Positions 5,672 to 13,769 of a stretch of DNA of 19,953 nucleotides are shown here, piece by piece. The DNA lies in contig JAFLUQ010000029.1 of NCBI GenBank assembly GCA_022508735.1, positions 1-19,953 of the forward strand, in the 5' to 3' direction. This stretch comes from Oscillospiraceae bacterium. Its GTDB lineage: Bacteria > Bacillota > Clostridia > UMGS1883. How positions within the stretch are numbered: position 1 is the first letter of the stretch; each line of letters opens with the position of its first letter. The translations under genes and the position numbers were made by a program. Below the pieces are notes generated by a model that saw only the letters and a program-made list of their open reading frames with translations, made no database searches and was not told where the DNA came from.

Positions 5672-7069
5672 ATGAAAAAAATTATAGCGTTACTCTTTAT
5701 GCTATGCCTTATACCGCTTGGAGCGCTTGCGGCAGAGGACACAACTATCGTTCTGCGCATCGGCGACCCGTACATGACGGTGAACGGGGAGGAAACGGAA
5801 ATTGACCCGGGCCGCGGCACCGCGCCGGTCATTGCGAGCGAACGCACTCTGGTGCCGCTGAGAGCTGTGGTTGAGGCGCTTGGCGGCGAGCTCAGCTGGG
5901 ACAGCGAAAGCCAGTCGGTCAGCACAAAAATCAATGATACCTTTGGGCCCGAAGTAATACTCACAGTCGGAAATATGCGGGCGACAGTGCGCACCTTTGT
6001 AAGCTACGGTGATTCTGCCCGGTGGGAGACAGACAGCAAGAAAATGGACATATCGCCGATCATAGTCAATGACCGCGTTATGCTGCCCGCCAGATTTGTA
6101 ATGGAGGAGCTTGGCTGTGACGTGGTGTGGAACAGCGAGAATCAGAGCACAACCATAATCATGGCGGCCAATGACGAAACTGTAATTGGCAGCGCCGGCT
6201 TCTGCGACATATATCTTTCTGACTTCAACTTTATGTACAATTCTTTTGGGCAGCTGTATAAGCTGATCTCTGACTGGGAAAATATACCCTTTTCTGAAGA
6301 AAAAACCCTTGGCGAATATGCGCGTCAGGAGACTCTTAATCAAATCAAGTGGAATATAGCTATGGAAGCAGAGGCCAAAGAGCGCGGCATTTATGTCAGC
6401 GACAGCGAGATAAAGGAGTACAAGAACCTCTCGAACCAGGTTTCCTTTAACAGTGATTCCATTAGCAACACCTATAATTACTATCTTACGGAGCTGCACA
6501 CCACTGACCGTGCCTATGAAAACTATTCGCGCATACTTTTGCTCACCGGAAAGCTGTATAACGAGGTCATGCACGTGACGGGCGAATGTTACGCCACGCC
6601 GGAGGAAGCGGGCTACACTGACGAAAACTATACCAAGGCCCGGCACATTCTTATCATGGTGGACGAGGACACCACTGACGCCGAAGCCCGTGCAAAGGCC
6701 GAAGAGGTTATTGCCCGCCTCGATGCCGGAGAGGACTTTGCGGCGCTGATCGAGGAGTACAACGAGGATCCAGGCATGACACGCGATCCATACTATGTGT
6801 TCACATATGGCGAAATGGTAGACGAGTTCTATCAGGGGACGCGTGCGCTTGAAATGGAGGAGTACAGCCATGAGCCTGTGCGCTCGGATTACGGCTATCA
6901 CATAATTCAGCGCCTGCCCCTCAGCAGCGCAGGCGATACCAGGGCCAGCGAGCCTCAGTTAAATAAATTAGCTGAGAATTTTGACGCTTTGATAAACCGA
7001 CGCATGGAGAAAATGGAGTTTGAAATATACGACAGCATCATTGACGCAGCACTTGAGGCACAGCGATAA
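5672..7069 (+). CDS. Secreted stalk-domain peptidyl-prolyl isomerase (parvulin/PrsA-SurA type)
   Basis: A 465-residue exported foldase. A signal peptide occupies 1-21 (MKKIIALLF core, ALAA cleavage region) with no lipobox Cys, unlike PrsA lipoproteins. Residues about 28-165 form a copper-amine-oxidase N-terminal-like (stalk) domain: TLVPLRAVVEALGGELSWD and VMLPARFVMEELGCDVVWN are its two repeat signatures, usually a wall-surface module. About 170-300 is a helical SurA-N-like chaperone part, and about 320-415 is the PpiC rotamase (KARHILIMV, DFAALIEEYNEDPG, FTYGEMVDEF, VRSDYGYHIIQRL). It should help exported proteins fold or isomerise outside the membrane. It has its own promoter in a long palindrome and is terminated by the hairpin shared with ftsZ. 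Confidence 0.88.
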   Translation: MKKIIALLFMLCLIPLGALAAEDTTIVLRIGDPYMTVNGEETEIDPGRGTAPVIASERTLVPLRAVVEALGGELSWDSESQSVSTKINDTFGPEVILTVGNMRATVRTFVSYGDSARWETDSKKMDISPIIVNDRVMLPARFVMEELGCDVVWNSENQSTTIIMAANDETVIGSAGFCDIYLSDFNFMYNSFGQLYKLISDWENIPFSEEKTLGEYARQETLNQIKWNIAMEAEAKERGIYVSDSEIKEYKNLSNQVSFNSDSISNTYNYYLTELHTTDRAYENYSRILLLTGKLYNEVMHVTGECYATPEEAGYTDENYTKARHILIMVDEDTTDAEARAKAEEVIARLDAGEDFAALIEEYNEDPGMTRDPYYVFTYGEMVDEFYQGTRALEMEEYSHEPVRSDYGYHIIQRLPLSSAGDTRASEPQLNKLAENFDALINRRMEKMEFEIYDSIIDAALEAQR

Positions 7070-7081
7070 GGTTTAAAATAC

Positions 7082-7113
7082 AAAAAGGGAACCGCAACAG
7101 CGGTTCCCTTTTT
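7082..7113. terminator. Bidirectional terminator between the foldase gene and ftsZ
   Basis: AAAAA, a perfect 9-bp stem GGGAACCGC/GCGGTTCCC with loop AACA, then TTTTT. The A-run and T-run make it work on both strands, closing the converging foldase (+) and ftsZ (-) transcripts. Confidence 0.92.
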
Positions 7114-7120
7114 ATGTACG

Positions 7121-8185
7121 TTAGTTATTGAGCCCCTTAAGGAAGCTGGGAATGTCGAGCATATCGTCGCCGGAGGCTCTCTTTTTGATAGCTCCGCCGG
7201 AGAAGAAATCGTCCTTCTTATTCGACTGAGCCTGTTCAAGGCCGGTGGCGATAACAGTGATGCGGATTTCCTCTTCCAAGTCTGGATCGATAGCCGCACC
7301 GAAGATAACGTTGGCATCCTCGTCCACTGCCTGACGGATAACAGTAGCAGCCTGATTTACCTCGTAGAGGTTCATGTTCACTCCGCCGACAAAGTTAATA
7401 AGCACGCCGGTAGCACCCTCGATAGAGGTCTCGAGCAGAGCGCTCTTGATGGCCTCCTGAGCGGCCTTCTCGCTGCGGTTCTCGCCGCTGGCCGTACCAA
7501 TACCCATATGGGCAAGACCGGCGTCTTTCATAACGGTGGTCACGTCGGCAAAGTCAACATTTATAAGACCCGCCTGAGTGATGAGGTCGGCTATACCGCC
7601 AACGCCGTGGCGAAGGATCTCGTCGGCACTGACAAATGCCTCTTGAAGAGTTGTCTTTGCATTGCTGATGTCGAGCAGCTTATCATTGGGGATGACAATG
7701 AGAGTATCAACATGACCGCGGAGCTGCTCGATGCCCTCCTCGGCCTGCACCATGCGGCGGCGGCCCTCAAAAGCAAAGGGCTTCGTCACTATGGCAACTG
7801 TAAGTATATCCAGCTCCTTTGCGGCAGCTGCCACGATGGGAGCCGCACCTGTGCCCGTGCCGCCGCCCATACCGGCAGTCACGAACACCATGTCGGCATC
7901 CTTAATGAGCTGTACGATTTCGTTCTTGGATTCTTCGGCAGCCTTACGGCCGATCTCGGCCTTGCCGCCGGCGCCCTGACCCTTGGTCACTTTCTCGCCT
8001 ATCTGAAGCTTGTGAGTAGCCTTACTGTGGGCAAGGGCCTGTTTATCTGTGTTAATGGAAACAAATTCCACATCGCGTATGCCGGTCTCAACCATGCGGT
8101 TTACGGCGTTATTTCCGCCGCCGCCGACACCGATGACCATAATTTTCTGAGCAGCGCTCAGCTCCTCCGCATATTCCATTCTCAT
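7121..8185 (-). CDS. ftsZ: Cell division protein FtsZ (tubulin-like GTPase)
   Basis: The 354-residue GTPase that polymerises into the Z-ring at mid-cell and recruits the division machinery. It has GGGGGNNAVNRM at the N-terminus, the tubulin signature GGGTGTG at 107-113, PFAFEGRRR near 136-144 and the catalytic T7 loop NVDFAD at 209-214. A short linker leads to the C-terminal DIPSFLKGL peptide, which in other bacteria binds FtsA, SepF and other partners; ftsA is not next to it here. The start ATG has AGGAGG at an ideal distance; an internal ATG two codons later is less well placed. It is last in the dcw cluster, 110 bp after ftsQ, with a promoter of its own in that gap and a strong terminator behind it. 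Confidence 0.98.
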   Translation of the reverse strand: MRMEYAEELSAAQKIMVIGVGGGGNNAVNRMVETGIRDVEFVSINTDKQALAHSKATHKLQIGEKVTKGQGAGGKAEIGRKAAEESKNEIVQLIKDADMVFVTAGMGGGTGTGAAPIVAAAAKELDILTVAIVTKPFAFEGRRRMVQAEEGIEQLRGHVDTLIVIPNDKLLDISNAKTTLQEAFVSADEILRHGVGGIADLITQAGLINVDFADVTTVMKDAGLAHMGIGTASGENRSEKAAQEAIKSALLETSIEGATGVLINFVGGVNMNLYEVNQAATVIRQAVDEDANVIFGAAIDPDLEEEIRITVIATGLEQAQSNKKDDFFSGGAIKKRASGDDMLDIPSFLKGLNN

Positions 8186-8237
8186 GGGTAACTCCTCCTA
8201 AACGTGATTTTCATCGCCCGTATATTTAGATATAACC

Positions 8238-8266
8238 ATTATACAACAAAATTTTAATTTATTCAA
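8238..8266 (-). promoter_or_regulatory. Internal promoter for ftsZ
   Basis: On the minus strand TTGAAT (8266-8261), a 17-bp spacer and a perfect TATAAT (8243-8238) lie in the AT-rich ftsQ-ftsZ gap. It gives a leader of about 45 bases before the ftsZ start and would let FtsZ be made in excess over the upstream genes. Confidence 0.75.
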
Positions 8267-8295
8267 TAGCAAATTGTGAATTTTCTCAAAATTTT

Positions 8296-9195
8296 TTAGC
8301 GTGTTTTTGGATCATATGTCAAACGCACAAGGTCGAGAGTGCCTGTTGCGTCCTCACTGAGCTGCTCGCCCATGATAGCCTTGAAGCTCTTTAATTTGAA
8401 GGACAGTTCTTCGGCCGGACCGATGGATATTCTAAGCCCAGCGCCGTAGTCCATATATATGCTGTCGTAGCGGCTCATATCTACCCTGTTGACACCAAGG
8501 CAGATGTCGTCAAAAAGGAACTCGTCAAGAAGCTTGAAAAGCTGCTCAGACTTCACCTCATCGTCAAAGACGATTTTTTGCCCCACCTTGTACTGTGCTC
8601 CGCCCATACCTACGACAACGGCCCGGTCAAGACCTGTGCTGAGTACGATCGGTTCGGCTTCTTCCGGTTCGGGTTCAGGCTCTTCTTCGCTCCCCTCGTC
8701 GATATCTTCATCCTCGGTGCTTTCGTCGTTTTCTTCAGCGTCAGGCTTGTCCATAGCGGCAAAGGGCAACTGCGGTGCCTCTGCACCCGTCAAAGAGGCC
8801 GGAGCCGAGGTGATGCTTACAACGCGGCCGTCAGAGGTTATGCCCACACAGTTTCCTCCGCTCAGGATATAGACTGTAGGAGCACCCTCCTCGACTGTTA
8901 TGCTTATTGTAGACGGCAACACACGACGCACCTTCACCGAGGCAATTCTGTTCATGCCTTCCAGATTGTCCCTCACGCGGCTGAGGCTGACGCCAAATAT
9001 ATTCGTGCCCTCAATAATTCCGCTGCCACGGACGATATCCTCCCGGGCGACGGTCTTGTTACCATGCACGGTAACCGTGTGTACATTAAAGAGCGGAGTC
9101 AGCAGCAGAGCTAAAATTCCGGCGGCAATGAGGCTGATAACTACCAGCCCCACCGACACCTGTTTTCTCAGTCTGCGTCTTCGTCTTTTTGCCAT
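8296..9195 (-). CDS. ftsQ: Cell division protein FtsQ/DivIB
   Basis: A 299-residue bitopic division protein that links FtsL/DivIC and the septal PBP. A basic tail (KRRRRRLRK) precedes one membrane helix (about 13-36). A POTRA domain follows (about 37-104: FNVHTVTVHGNKTV, NIFGVSL, RIASVKVRRVLPSTISITVEE), then the beta domain (GITSDGRVV onwards). The beta domain is broken by an unusual acidic insertion at about 149-181, mostly Glu/Asp/Pro. A GTG codon 9 bases upstream (9204) is in frame but overlaps the ribosome site GGCAGGTG, so I chose the ATG at 9195. It lies 20 bp after murA. The 'divIB' name is equally valid for Bacillota. Confidence 0.92.
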   Translation of the reverse strand: MAKRRRRRLRKQVSVGLVVISLIAAGILALLLTPLFNVHTVTVHGNKTVAREDIVRGSGIIEGTNIFGVSLSRVRDNLEGMNRIASVKVRRVLPSTISITVEEGAPTVYILSGGNCVGITSDGRVVSITSAPASLTGAEAPQLPFAAMDKPDAEENDESTEDEDIDEGSEEEPEPEPEEAEPIVLSTGLDRAVVVGMGGAQYKVGQKIVFDDEVKSEQLFKLLDEFLFDDICLGVNRVDMSRYDSIYMDYGAGLRISIGPAEELSFKLKSFKAIMGEQLSEDATGTLDLVRLTYDPKTR

Positions 9196-9215
9196 TTGTA
9201 TCACCTGCCAAGTAT

Positions 9216-10454
9216 TTACTGAAATGATATTCTCGCCCCAACGGAGCGAAGCTCACCGGCCAGATCCTGATAGCCTCGGGCGATATAGTCGGTGCCGCTG
9301 ATACGGCTCTCTCCCTCGGCTCCGAGGGCGGCTATCACCAGTGCGGCCCCGCCGCGAAGATCCTCAGCCTTGAGCTCACAGCCGTGAAGGCTGCCGCCGC
9401 GAACTATGGCCGTGGGGCCCTGACACCGTATTTCCGCTCCCATGCGCCTTAGCTCCGGCACGATCTTGAAGCGGCTTTCAAAAATATTTTCAACAACAAC
9501 TCCTGATTCCCTTCCGCAGGCCATAACAGCCATGAGCTGTGACTGGCAGTCGGTTGGAAAACCGGGGTAGACCTCTGTGCGCACAATGCCGGGCGAGTGT
9601 ATAACTCGGGGTGCTCGTACCGCCGCGCCATACGACGAAAAGTATATTTCCGCACCGCAGCGCCTTAGCGCGTCGGCCACCGCCTCAAGATGGGGGCGGA
9701 TAACATTTTCTATCTCAATCTCTCCGCCGGCGGCTACGGCGGCACACATATATGTGGCTGCCACTATGCGGTCAGGCATGACGCTGTATTCACAGCCGCG
9801 GAGAAAGGGCACACCCTCTATGCGGACGGTTGCAGTTCCCGCGCCGTGTATGCGTGCTCCCATAGCGCTGAGGAAATTGCACAAATCGGCTATCTCCGGC
9901 TCACGCGCGGCGTTGCTCAGGGTGGTTATCCCCTTGGCCGTTACCGCTGCCAGAATCACATTTTCGGTAGCCCCAACGCTGGGAAAATCCAGATGTACAT
10001 CAGTGCCGCGGGGCTGACCCTCGGCATAGATGATTCCGCCGGAAACGTCTACCTCAACGCCCATTTCGCGAAAGGCCTTGATATGCAGGTCGATGGGCCT
10101 GCTCCCAAGCCGACAGCCGCCCGGCATTGGCAGCTCGGCGCGGCCATAGCGCCCGATAAGCGCGCCGAGGAAGTTGACGGAGCTGCGCATCTCCCCTGCA
10201 GGCCCGGCGTCAAGCCTCCACGAGTTGGCCGGAGCCGGATTTATGATTATTTCATCGCCGCTCTCGGCAACGCGGCAGCCTAACCGCCGCAGGATCTCAA
10301 GAGTATAGCTGACATCGCTGAGCCGGGGACAGTTTTTGAGAAAAACCACACCGCCCAGAATACTGCCGGCAAGAATGGGTAAAACGGCATTTTTTGCGCC
10401 GTACACCCGCAGCTTTCCGTTCAAGGGATATTTTCCGGAAACTATGTAGTCCAC
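9216..10454 (-). CDS. murA: UDP-N-acetylglucosamine 1-carboxyvinyltransferase MurA
   Basis: Cytosolic enzyme that adds enolpyruvate from PEP to UDP-GlcNAc, the first committed step of peptidoglycan synthesis and the fosfomycin target. It has the substrate-binding KN pair in GAKNAVLPILAG (Lys21, Asn22), the loop MPGGCRLGSRPIDLH with the catalytic Cys114 (Cys, not the Asp of resistant variants), TENVILAAV, and YPGFPTDCQSQ. At 412 residues it is of family length. An in-frame TTG at 10469 overlaps the GGAGG ribosome site, so the GTG at 10454, 9 bases after it and giving MDYIVSGKYPLNG, is the better start. It sits between murG and ftsQ, where B. subtilis has murB. A second MurA paralogue may exist elsewhere. 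Confidence 0.95.
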   Translation of the reverse strand: MDYIVSGKYPLNGKLRVYGAKNAVLPILAGSILGGVVFLKNCPRLSDVSYTLEILRRLGCRVAESGDEIIINPAPANSWRLDAGPAGEMRSSVNFLGALIGRYGRAELPMPGGCRLGSRPIDLHIKAFREMGVEVDVSGGIIYAEGQPRGTDVHLDFPSVGATENVILAAVTAKGITTLSNAAREPEIADLCNFLSAMGARIHGAGTATVRIEGVPFLRGCEYSVMPDRIVAATYMCAAVAAGGEIEIENVIRPHLEAVADALRRCGAEIYFSSYGAAVRAPRVIHSPGIVRTEVYPGFPTDCQSQLMAVMACGRESGVVVENIFESRFKIVPELRRMGAEIRCQGPTAIVRGGSLHGCELKAEDLRGGAALVIAALGAEGESRISGTDYIARGYQDLAGELRSVGARISFQ

Positions 10455-10525
10455 TCCCAGCACCTCCAAAGCAATCTGCTTTATACTATGCCGCGGAGTG
10501 GTATTTTGCTATGGAGAGTTTTTTA

Positions 10526-11614
10526 CTATTTAGAACTTATTTTACAAAGTTGGGACCAGATAGTATCACAGGCGTCGCTGATGCCGAGCCTTTTGCTGGC
10601 GTCGCACATGGCCGCAAGGGCCGCGCTGTCAAGAACGGCGGAGTCTATGGCCGTGCGAAGGCTGCTGCCGCTCAGGTCCTTTTCCAAGAGAACACGCGCC
10701 GCACCGTTCTTTTCGAGATAGCGGGCGTTATATTCCTGATGGTTGTGGGCCACATAGGGACTGGGTATAAGAACCGAGGCCTTGCCGAGAGCGCCAAGCT
10801 CGCTGACGGTTATGGCTCCCGCCCGGCAGACTACCAAGTCAGCAAGGGCAAAAATCTCGTGCATATTGTGTATGTAGGGCAGTATCTTTACGCCCTTCTT
10901 TTTTGCCGCGGCGCCCGCAGCCTTTATAAAACCGTCGTAATGCTTTTCGCCTGTGGCGGCGATCAGATTAAAATCGAGATCACCGGTCCCCAGCATTTCA
11001 AGCAGGGCGTCGTTTATATGCTCCGCTCCGAGGCTTCCGCCGAAAATCAGCACAACAGGACGATCGTCAAAGCCGAGGCCGGCGCGCACCTCCATAGTAT
11101 TTACCGGCTCAAACAGGTTCGGACGGAGGGGATTGCCCGTCAGCACCATGTTCTTTGCCTGTATCATATCTTTGGTTTCGTCAAAGCTGACGGCCGTCAC
11201 ATCGGCCTTTTTAGCCAGCATTTTAATGGCGAGACCGGGGAACACATTCTGCTCGTGAATAAGTGTTGGGATCTTTCTTTTAAAAGCCGCCTTCACCACC
11301 GGAGCGCATACATAGCCGCCTGTGCCGACGACCACATCAGGCTTGAATTCATCGATGATCCTGCCCGCATCACGGATAGATGTGAAGTAATTAACGGCCA
11401 CCTTTACATTTTCGAGGGTGAGCCTGCGCCTTAGCCCCATGACTACGATAGAACGAAGCTCATAGCCTTCCCGAGGCACGAGCCGCTGTTCCATGCCGCC
11501 GGGAGTGCCCACAAACAGCACCTCGGCGCCGCCGCGGTCTATGGCAGTTTTAGCTATGGCAAGCGCTGGGTTTATATGCCCGGCGGTGCCTCCGCCGGAT
11601 AGAAGTATGCGCAT
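10526..11614 (-). CDS. murG: UDP-GlcNAc:lipid I N-acetylglucosaminyltransferase MurG
   Basis: Membrane-associated GT-B glycosyltransferase that turns lipid I into lipid II on the cytosolic face. The N-terminal glycine loop GGGTAGHINPALAIA lies at about 7-21, HEQN follows further on, and the second Rossmann half starts with a GGSLGAEHIND glycine loop. VVCRAGAITVSEL and AHNHQEYNA form the UDP-sugar site. At 362 residues it is of family length. Two ATGs at 11632 and 11629 overlap the ftsW stop but have no ribosome site. The ATG at 11614 follows GGAGAGA by 6 bases and gives the canonical MRILLSGGG start, so I use it. Translation is probably coupled to ftsW. Confidence 0.96.
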   Translation of the reverse strand: MRILLSGGGTAGHINPALAIAKTAIDRGGAEVLFVGTPGGMEQRLVPREGYELRSIVVMGLRRRLTLENVKVAVNYFTSIRDAGRIIDEFKPDVVVGTGGYVCAPVVKAAFKRKIPTLIHEQNVFPGLAIKMLAKKADVTAVSFDETKDMIQAKNMVLTGNPLRPNLFEPVNTMEVRAGLGFDDRPVVLIFGGSLGAEHINDALLEMLGTGDLDFNLIAATGEKHYDGFIKAAGAAAKKKGVKILPYIHNMHEIFALADLVVCRAGAITVSELGALGKASVLIPSPYVAHNHQEYNARYLEKNGAARVLLEKDLSGSSLRTAIDSAVLDSAALAAMCDASKRLGISDACDTIWSQLCKISSK

Positions 11615-11628
11615 ATGTTTTCTCTCCA

Positions 11629-12762
11629 TCATATTTTATTCTGAGTTGTATAACGGGAAATGTTCATAAGTATGCCGCATCCGGACATCATGATGATAAG
11701 CGAAGTTCCGCCTGAGCTGAAGAAGGGCAGCTGCATACCTGTGGACGGGAATACCGAAAGCACAACCGCCACATTTATCATAAACTGGAGGGCAATTATT
11801 ACGCTGATACCGAAGGCCAGATACATACCGAAGGCGTCCTTAGCCGCAAGAGCGAGCTGAATGCCCCTTATAACAAGAAGAACAAAGAGAATTATTACGA
11901 AGACACCGCCCAAAAATCCCAGTTCCTCGCAGACTATGGCGTAGATATAGTCGTTCTGCGCCTCGGGAAGATAGCCGTACTTCTGGCGGGACTGGCCGAA
12001 GCCGAGACCCATAAGACCGCCGCTGCCCACGGAATAGAGGGACTGGATGATCTGATAGCCTGAGTCCAGCGCGTCGGACCAAGGGTCGAACAGGGCTGTT
12101 ATACGCCTCATTCTATAGGGTTCAAGGATAGTCATGGCCGCGATCCCGGCGCCGCCCACTGCAAAGGCCGCAGTGGTCCAGTACCATGGGAGACCGCCGA
12201 TAACGATCATCAAAAACCCAACGGCGGCTATAAGTATCAGAGCCGAAAGGTGGCTCTGCAGTGCGCAGGCCAGAAGGGGAACGACCAGCAGACCGCCATA
12301 GAGCAGCAGGGTGCGGAAATTCCGGAGATTGTTATGCTTCTTACCGGAGAGCAGGGTGGCAAAGGTGATGACAATTGCAAATTTGCAAAGCTCCGAAGGC
12401 TGGAAGCTGAAAAAGCCCAGAGATATCTGGCGCGTGGCACCGTGGGAGGCGAAGCCTATGAGCGGCACCGCAAACATGAGGATCATGATAAGAACATATA
12501 TCGGGAAGGCAAACCTCTTGTAAACGTGGTAGTCTATTCTTGAAAAAACAAACATACACACGAGGCCGCCGACCGCAAGCATGGCCTGCCTTGTTATGGT
12601 GGCGTAGATATCCTTGCTGCTGGTATTCTGGCTGGCGGAGAAAAGCATCACCAGACCGAAGCAGATCAGTATTATTACAAGCATGAACAGCATGAAGTCC
12701 ACGCGCTCGGTGCGCTTAGGCTTCACGAGAAAAAATTTGTCGGCGCTTTTTTTCTTTTTCAA
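11629..12762 (-). CDS. ftsW: SEDS glycosyltransferase FtsW
   Basis: A multipass SEDS-family peptidoglycan glycosyltransferase of 377 residues. After a short basic tail come about ten membrane helices. Family marks are LFSAS at the end of TM1, FQPSELCKFA, the periplasmic segment GLGFGQSRQKYGYLPEAQ followed by NDYIYAIVCEELGFLGG (its Asp is the candidate catalytic residue), and LPFFSSGGTSLI. Partner of the class B PBP encoded upstream in septal (or sporulation, SpoVE-like) synthesis; sequence alone does not separate FtsW from SpoVE. The start is a TTG: it follows a perfect AGGAGG by 8 bases, and the next ATG (codon 24) has no ribosome site. The mraY stop overlaps this ribosome site. murD, usually found between mraY and ftsW, is absent. 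Confidence 0.94.
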   Translation of the reverse strand: MKKKKSADKFFLVKPKRTERVDFMLFMLVIILICFGLVMLFSASQNTSSKDIYATITRQAMLAVGGLVCMFVFSRIDYHVYKRFAFPIYVLIMILMFAVPLIGFASHGATRQISLGFFSFQPSELCKFAIVITFATLLSGKKHNNLRNFRTLLLYGGLLVVPLLACALQSHLSALILIAAVGFLMIVIGGLPWYWTTAAFAVGGAGIAAMTILEPYRMRRITALFDPWSDALDSGYQIIQSLYSVGSGGLMGLGFGQSRQKYGYLPEAQNDYIYAIVCEELGFLGGVFVIILFVLLVIRGIQLALAAKDAFGMYLAFGISVIIALQFMINVAVVLSVFPSTGMQLPFFSSGGTSLIIMMSGCGILMNISRYTTQNKI

Positions 12763-12775
12763 ATCAGCGGCCTCC

Positions 12776-13720
12776 TCACAGTCCGAAATAGCAGATCACG
12801 CACAGCACAAGAGTGACGGCGGAAAAAACGAATACGATCTTCGGTTCCTTCCAGCCGCACATTTCAAAGTGGTGGTGTATAGGCGTCATTTTAAACACTC
12901 GATTACCGGTCTTTTTGAAATAGGTAACCTGAATTATCACGCTCAGGGTCTCGAACAGGAACACGAAGCCGCCGATTATCAGGAACAGCTCCAGGCCCGC
13001 GGCTATGGCAGCCGCGCCGAGCGCTCCGCCGAGAAACAGGCTTCCGGTGTCGCCCATGAAGACCTTAGCGGGGTAGAAGTTATAGATGAGAAAGCCAACA
13101 CAGGCCCCCACCACCGCCGCCATAACGGCACTGACATCCGCCTCGCCCCATTTAGCGCAGGCAACTGTGAAAAACAGGGCCGCCACCGTGGTAACCGAGG
13201 CTGCCAGACCGTCAAGTCCGTCGGTCAGGTTTACACTGTTGCTTGTGGCAAGAAGCACGAACATGGCAAAGGGAATGTAAAGCCAGCCCAGATCAAACTT
13301 ACTTCCAAAAGGTATAAGCGTTGCGCTTTGGCCCTCAACAAAATAGATGTAGAGAGCAAAAGCCAGACTGACCGCCATTTGGGCGGAGAACTTCTGAATG
13401 GGTGTGAAGCCCTGATTGTGTTTTTTAACGACCTTGATATAGTCGTCCACAAAGCCCACAAGGCCGAACAGCACCGCGCAGGCTGCCACTGCCAGCCCCT
13501 TGAAGCTGTGCACCAATATCAGCGACGCGCATACCACGCCCAGTATCATGCCTATGCCGCCCATGGTTGGCGTACCCTGCTTCTTTGCGTGCCAGTTCGG
13601 GCCGTCTTCGAGAATGCTCTGGCCGAATTTCAGTTTACGCAAAAAGGGTATCAGAAGCGGCATAAAAACCGCCGTTATTACAAAGCTGATGATCAGCGAA
13701 AGATATGCGGATATCATCAT
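12776..13720 (-). CDS. mraY: Phospho-N-acetylmuramoyl-pentapeptide transferase MraY
   Basis: Polytopic membrane enzyme that moves phospho-MurNAc-pentapeptide onto undecaprenyl phosphate, giving lipid I. At 314 residues with about ten helices it fits the family. Motifs are KKQGTPTMGG near the N-terminus, the Asp-rich GFVDDYIKV, NSVNLTDGLDGLA, GDTGSLFLGG and the HHHFE motif near the C-terminus, together making up the Mg2+ and nucleotide site. It starts with two ATGs in a row; GGAGG sits 5 bases before the first. It lies 49 bp after murE where murF would be expected, and that gap carries a short tandem repeat. Confidence 0.97.
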   Translation of the reverse strand: MMISAYLSLIISFVITAVFMPLLIPFLRKLKFGQSILEDGPNWHAKKQGTPTMGGIGMILGVVCASLILVHSFKGLAVAACAVLFGLVGFVDDYIKVVKKHNQGFTPIQKFSAQMAVSLAFALYIYFVEGQSATLIPFGSKFDLGWLYIPFAMFVLLATSNSVNLTDGLDGLAASVTTVAALFFTVACAKWGEADVSAVMAAVVGACVGFLIYNFYPAKVFMGDTGSLFLGGALGAAAIAAGLELFLIIGGFVFLFETLSVIIQVTYFKKTGNRVFKMTPIHHHFEMCGWKEPKIVFVFSAVTLVLCVICYFGL

Positions 13721-13769
13721 GGGTGCCTCCCTAATTTGAAGTTATAGGTAATAGTGAATAGTGGATAAG

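Noticed and set aside
5702..6901. Long open frame (399 codons) on the minus strand
   Set aside because: It lies antisense to the foldase gene, whose signal peptide, stalk and PpiC motifs are clear. It shows no family motif and has no ribosome site.
10394..11434. Open frame of 346 codons on the plus strand
   Set aside because: Antisense to murG and the 5' end of murA, both strongly supported by motifs; no start signal or domain of its own.
12614..13747. Open frame of 377 codons on the plus strand
   Set aside because: Antisense to mraY and the 5' end of ftsW. Its composition (His, Gln, Lys, Ala rich) is that of a shadow frame, with no recognisable domain.
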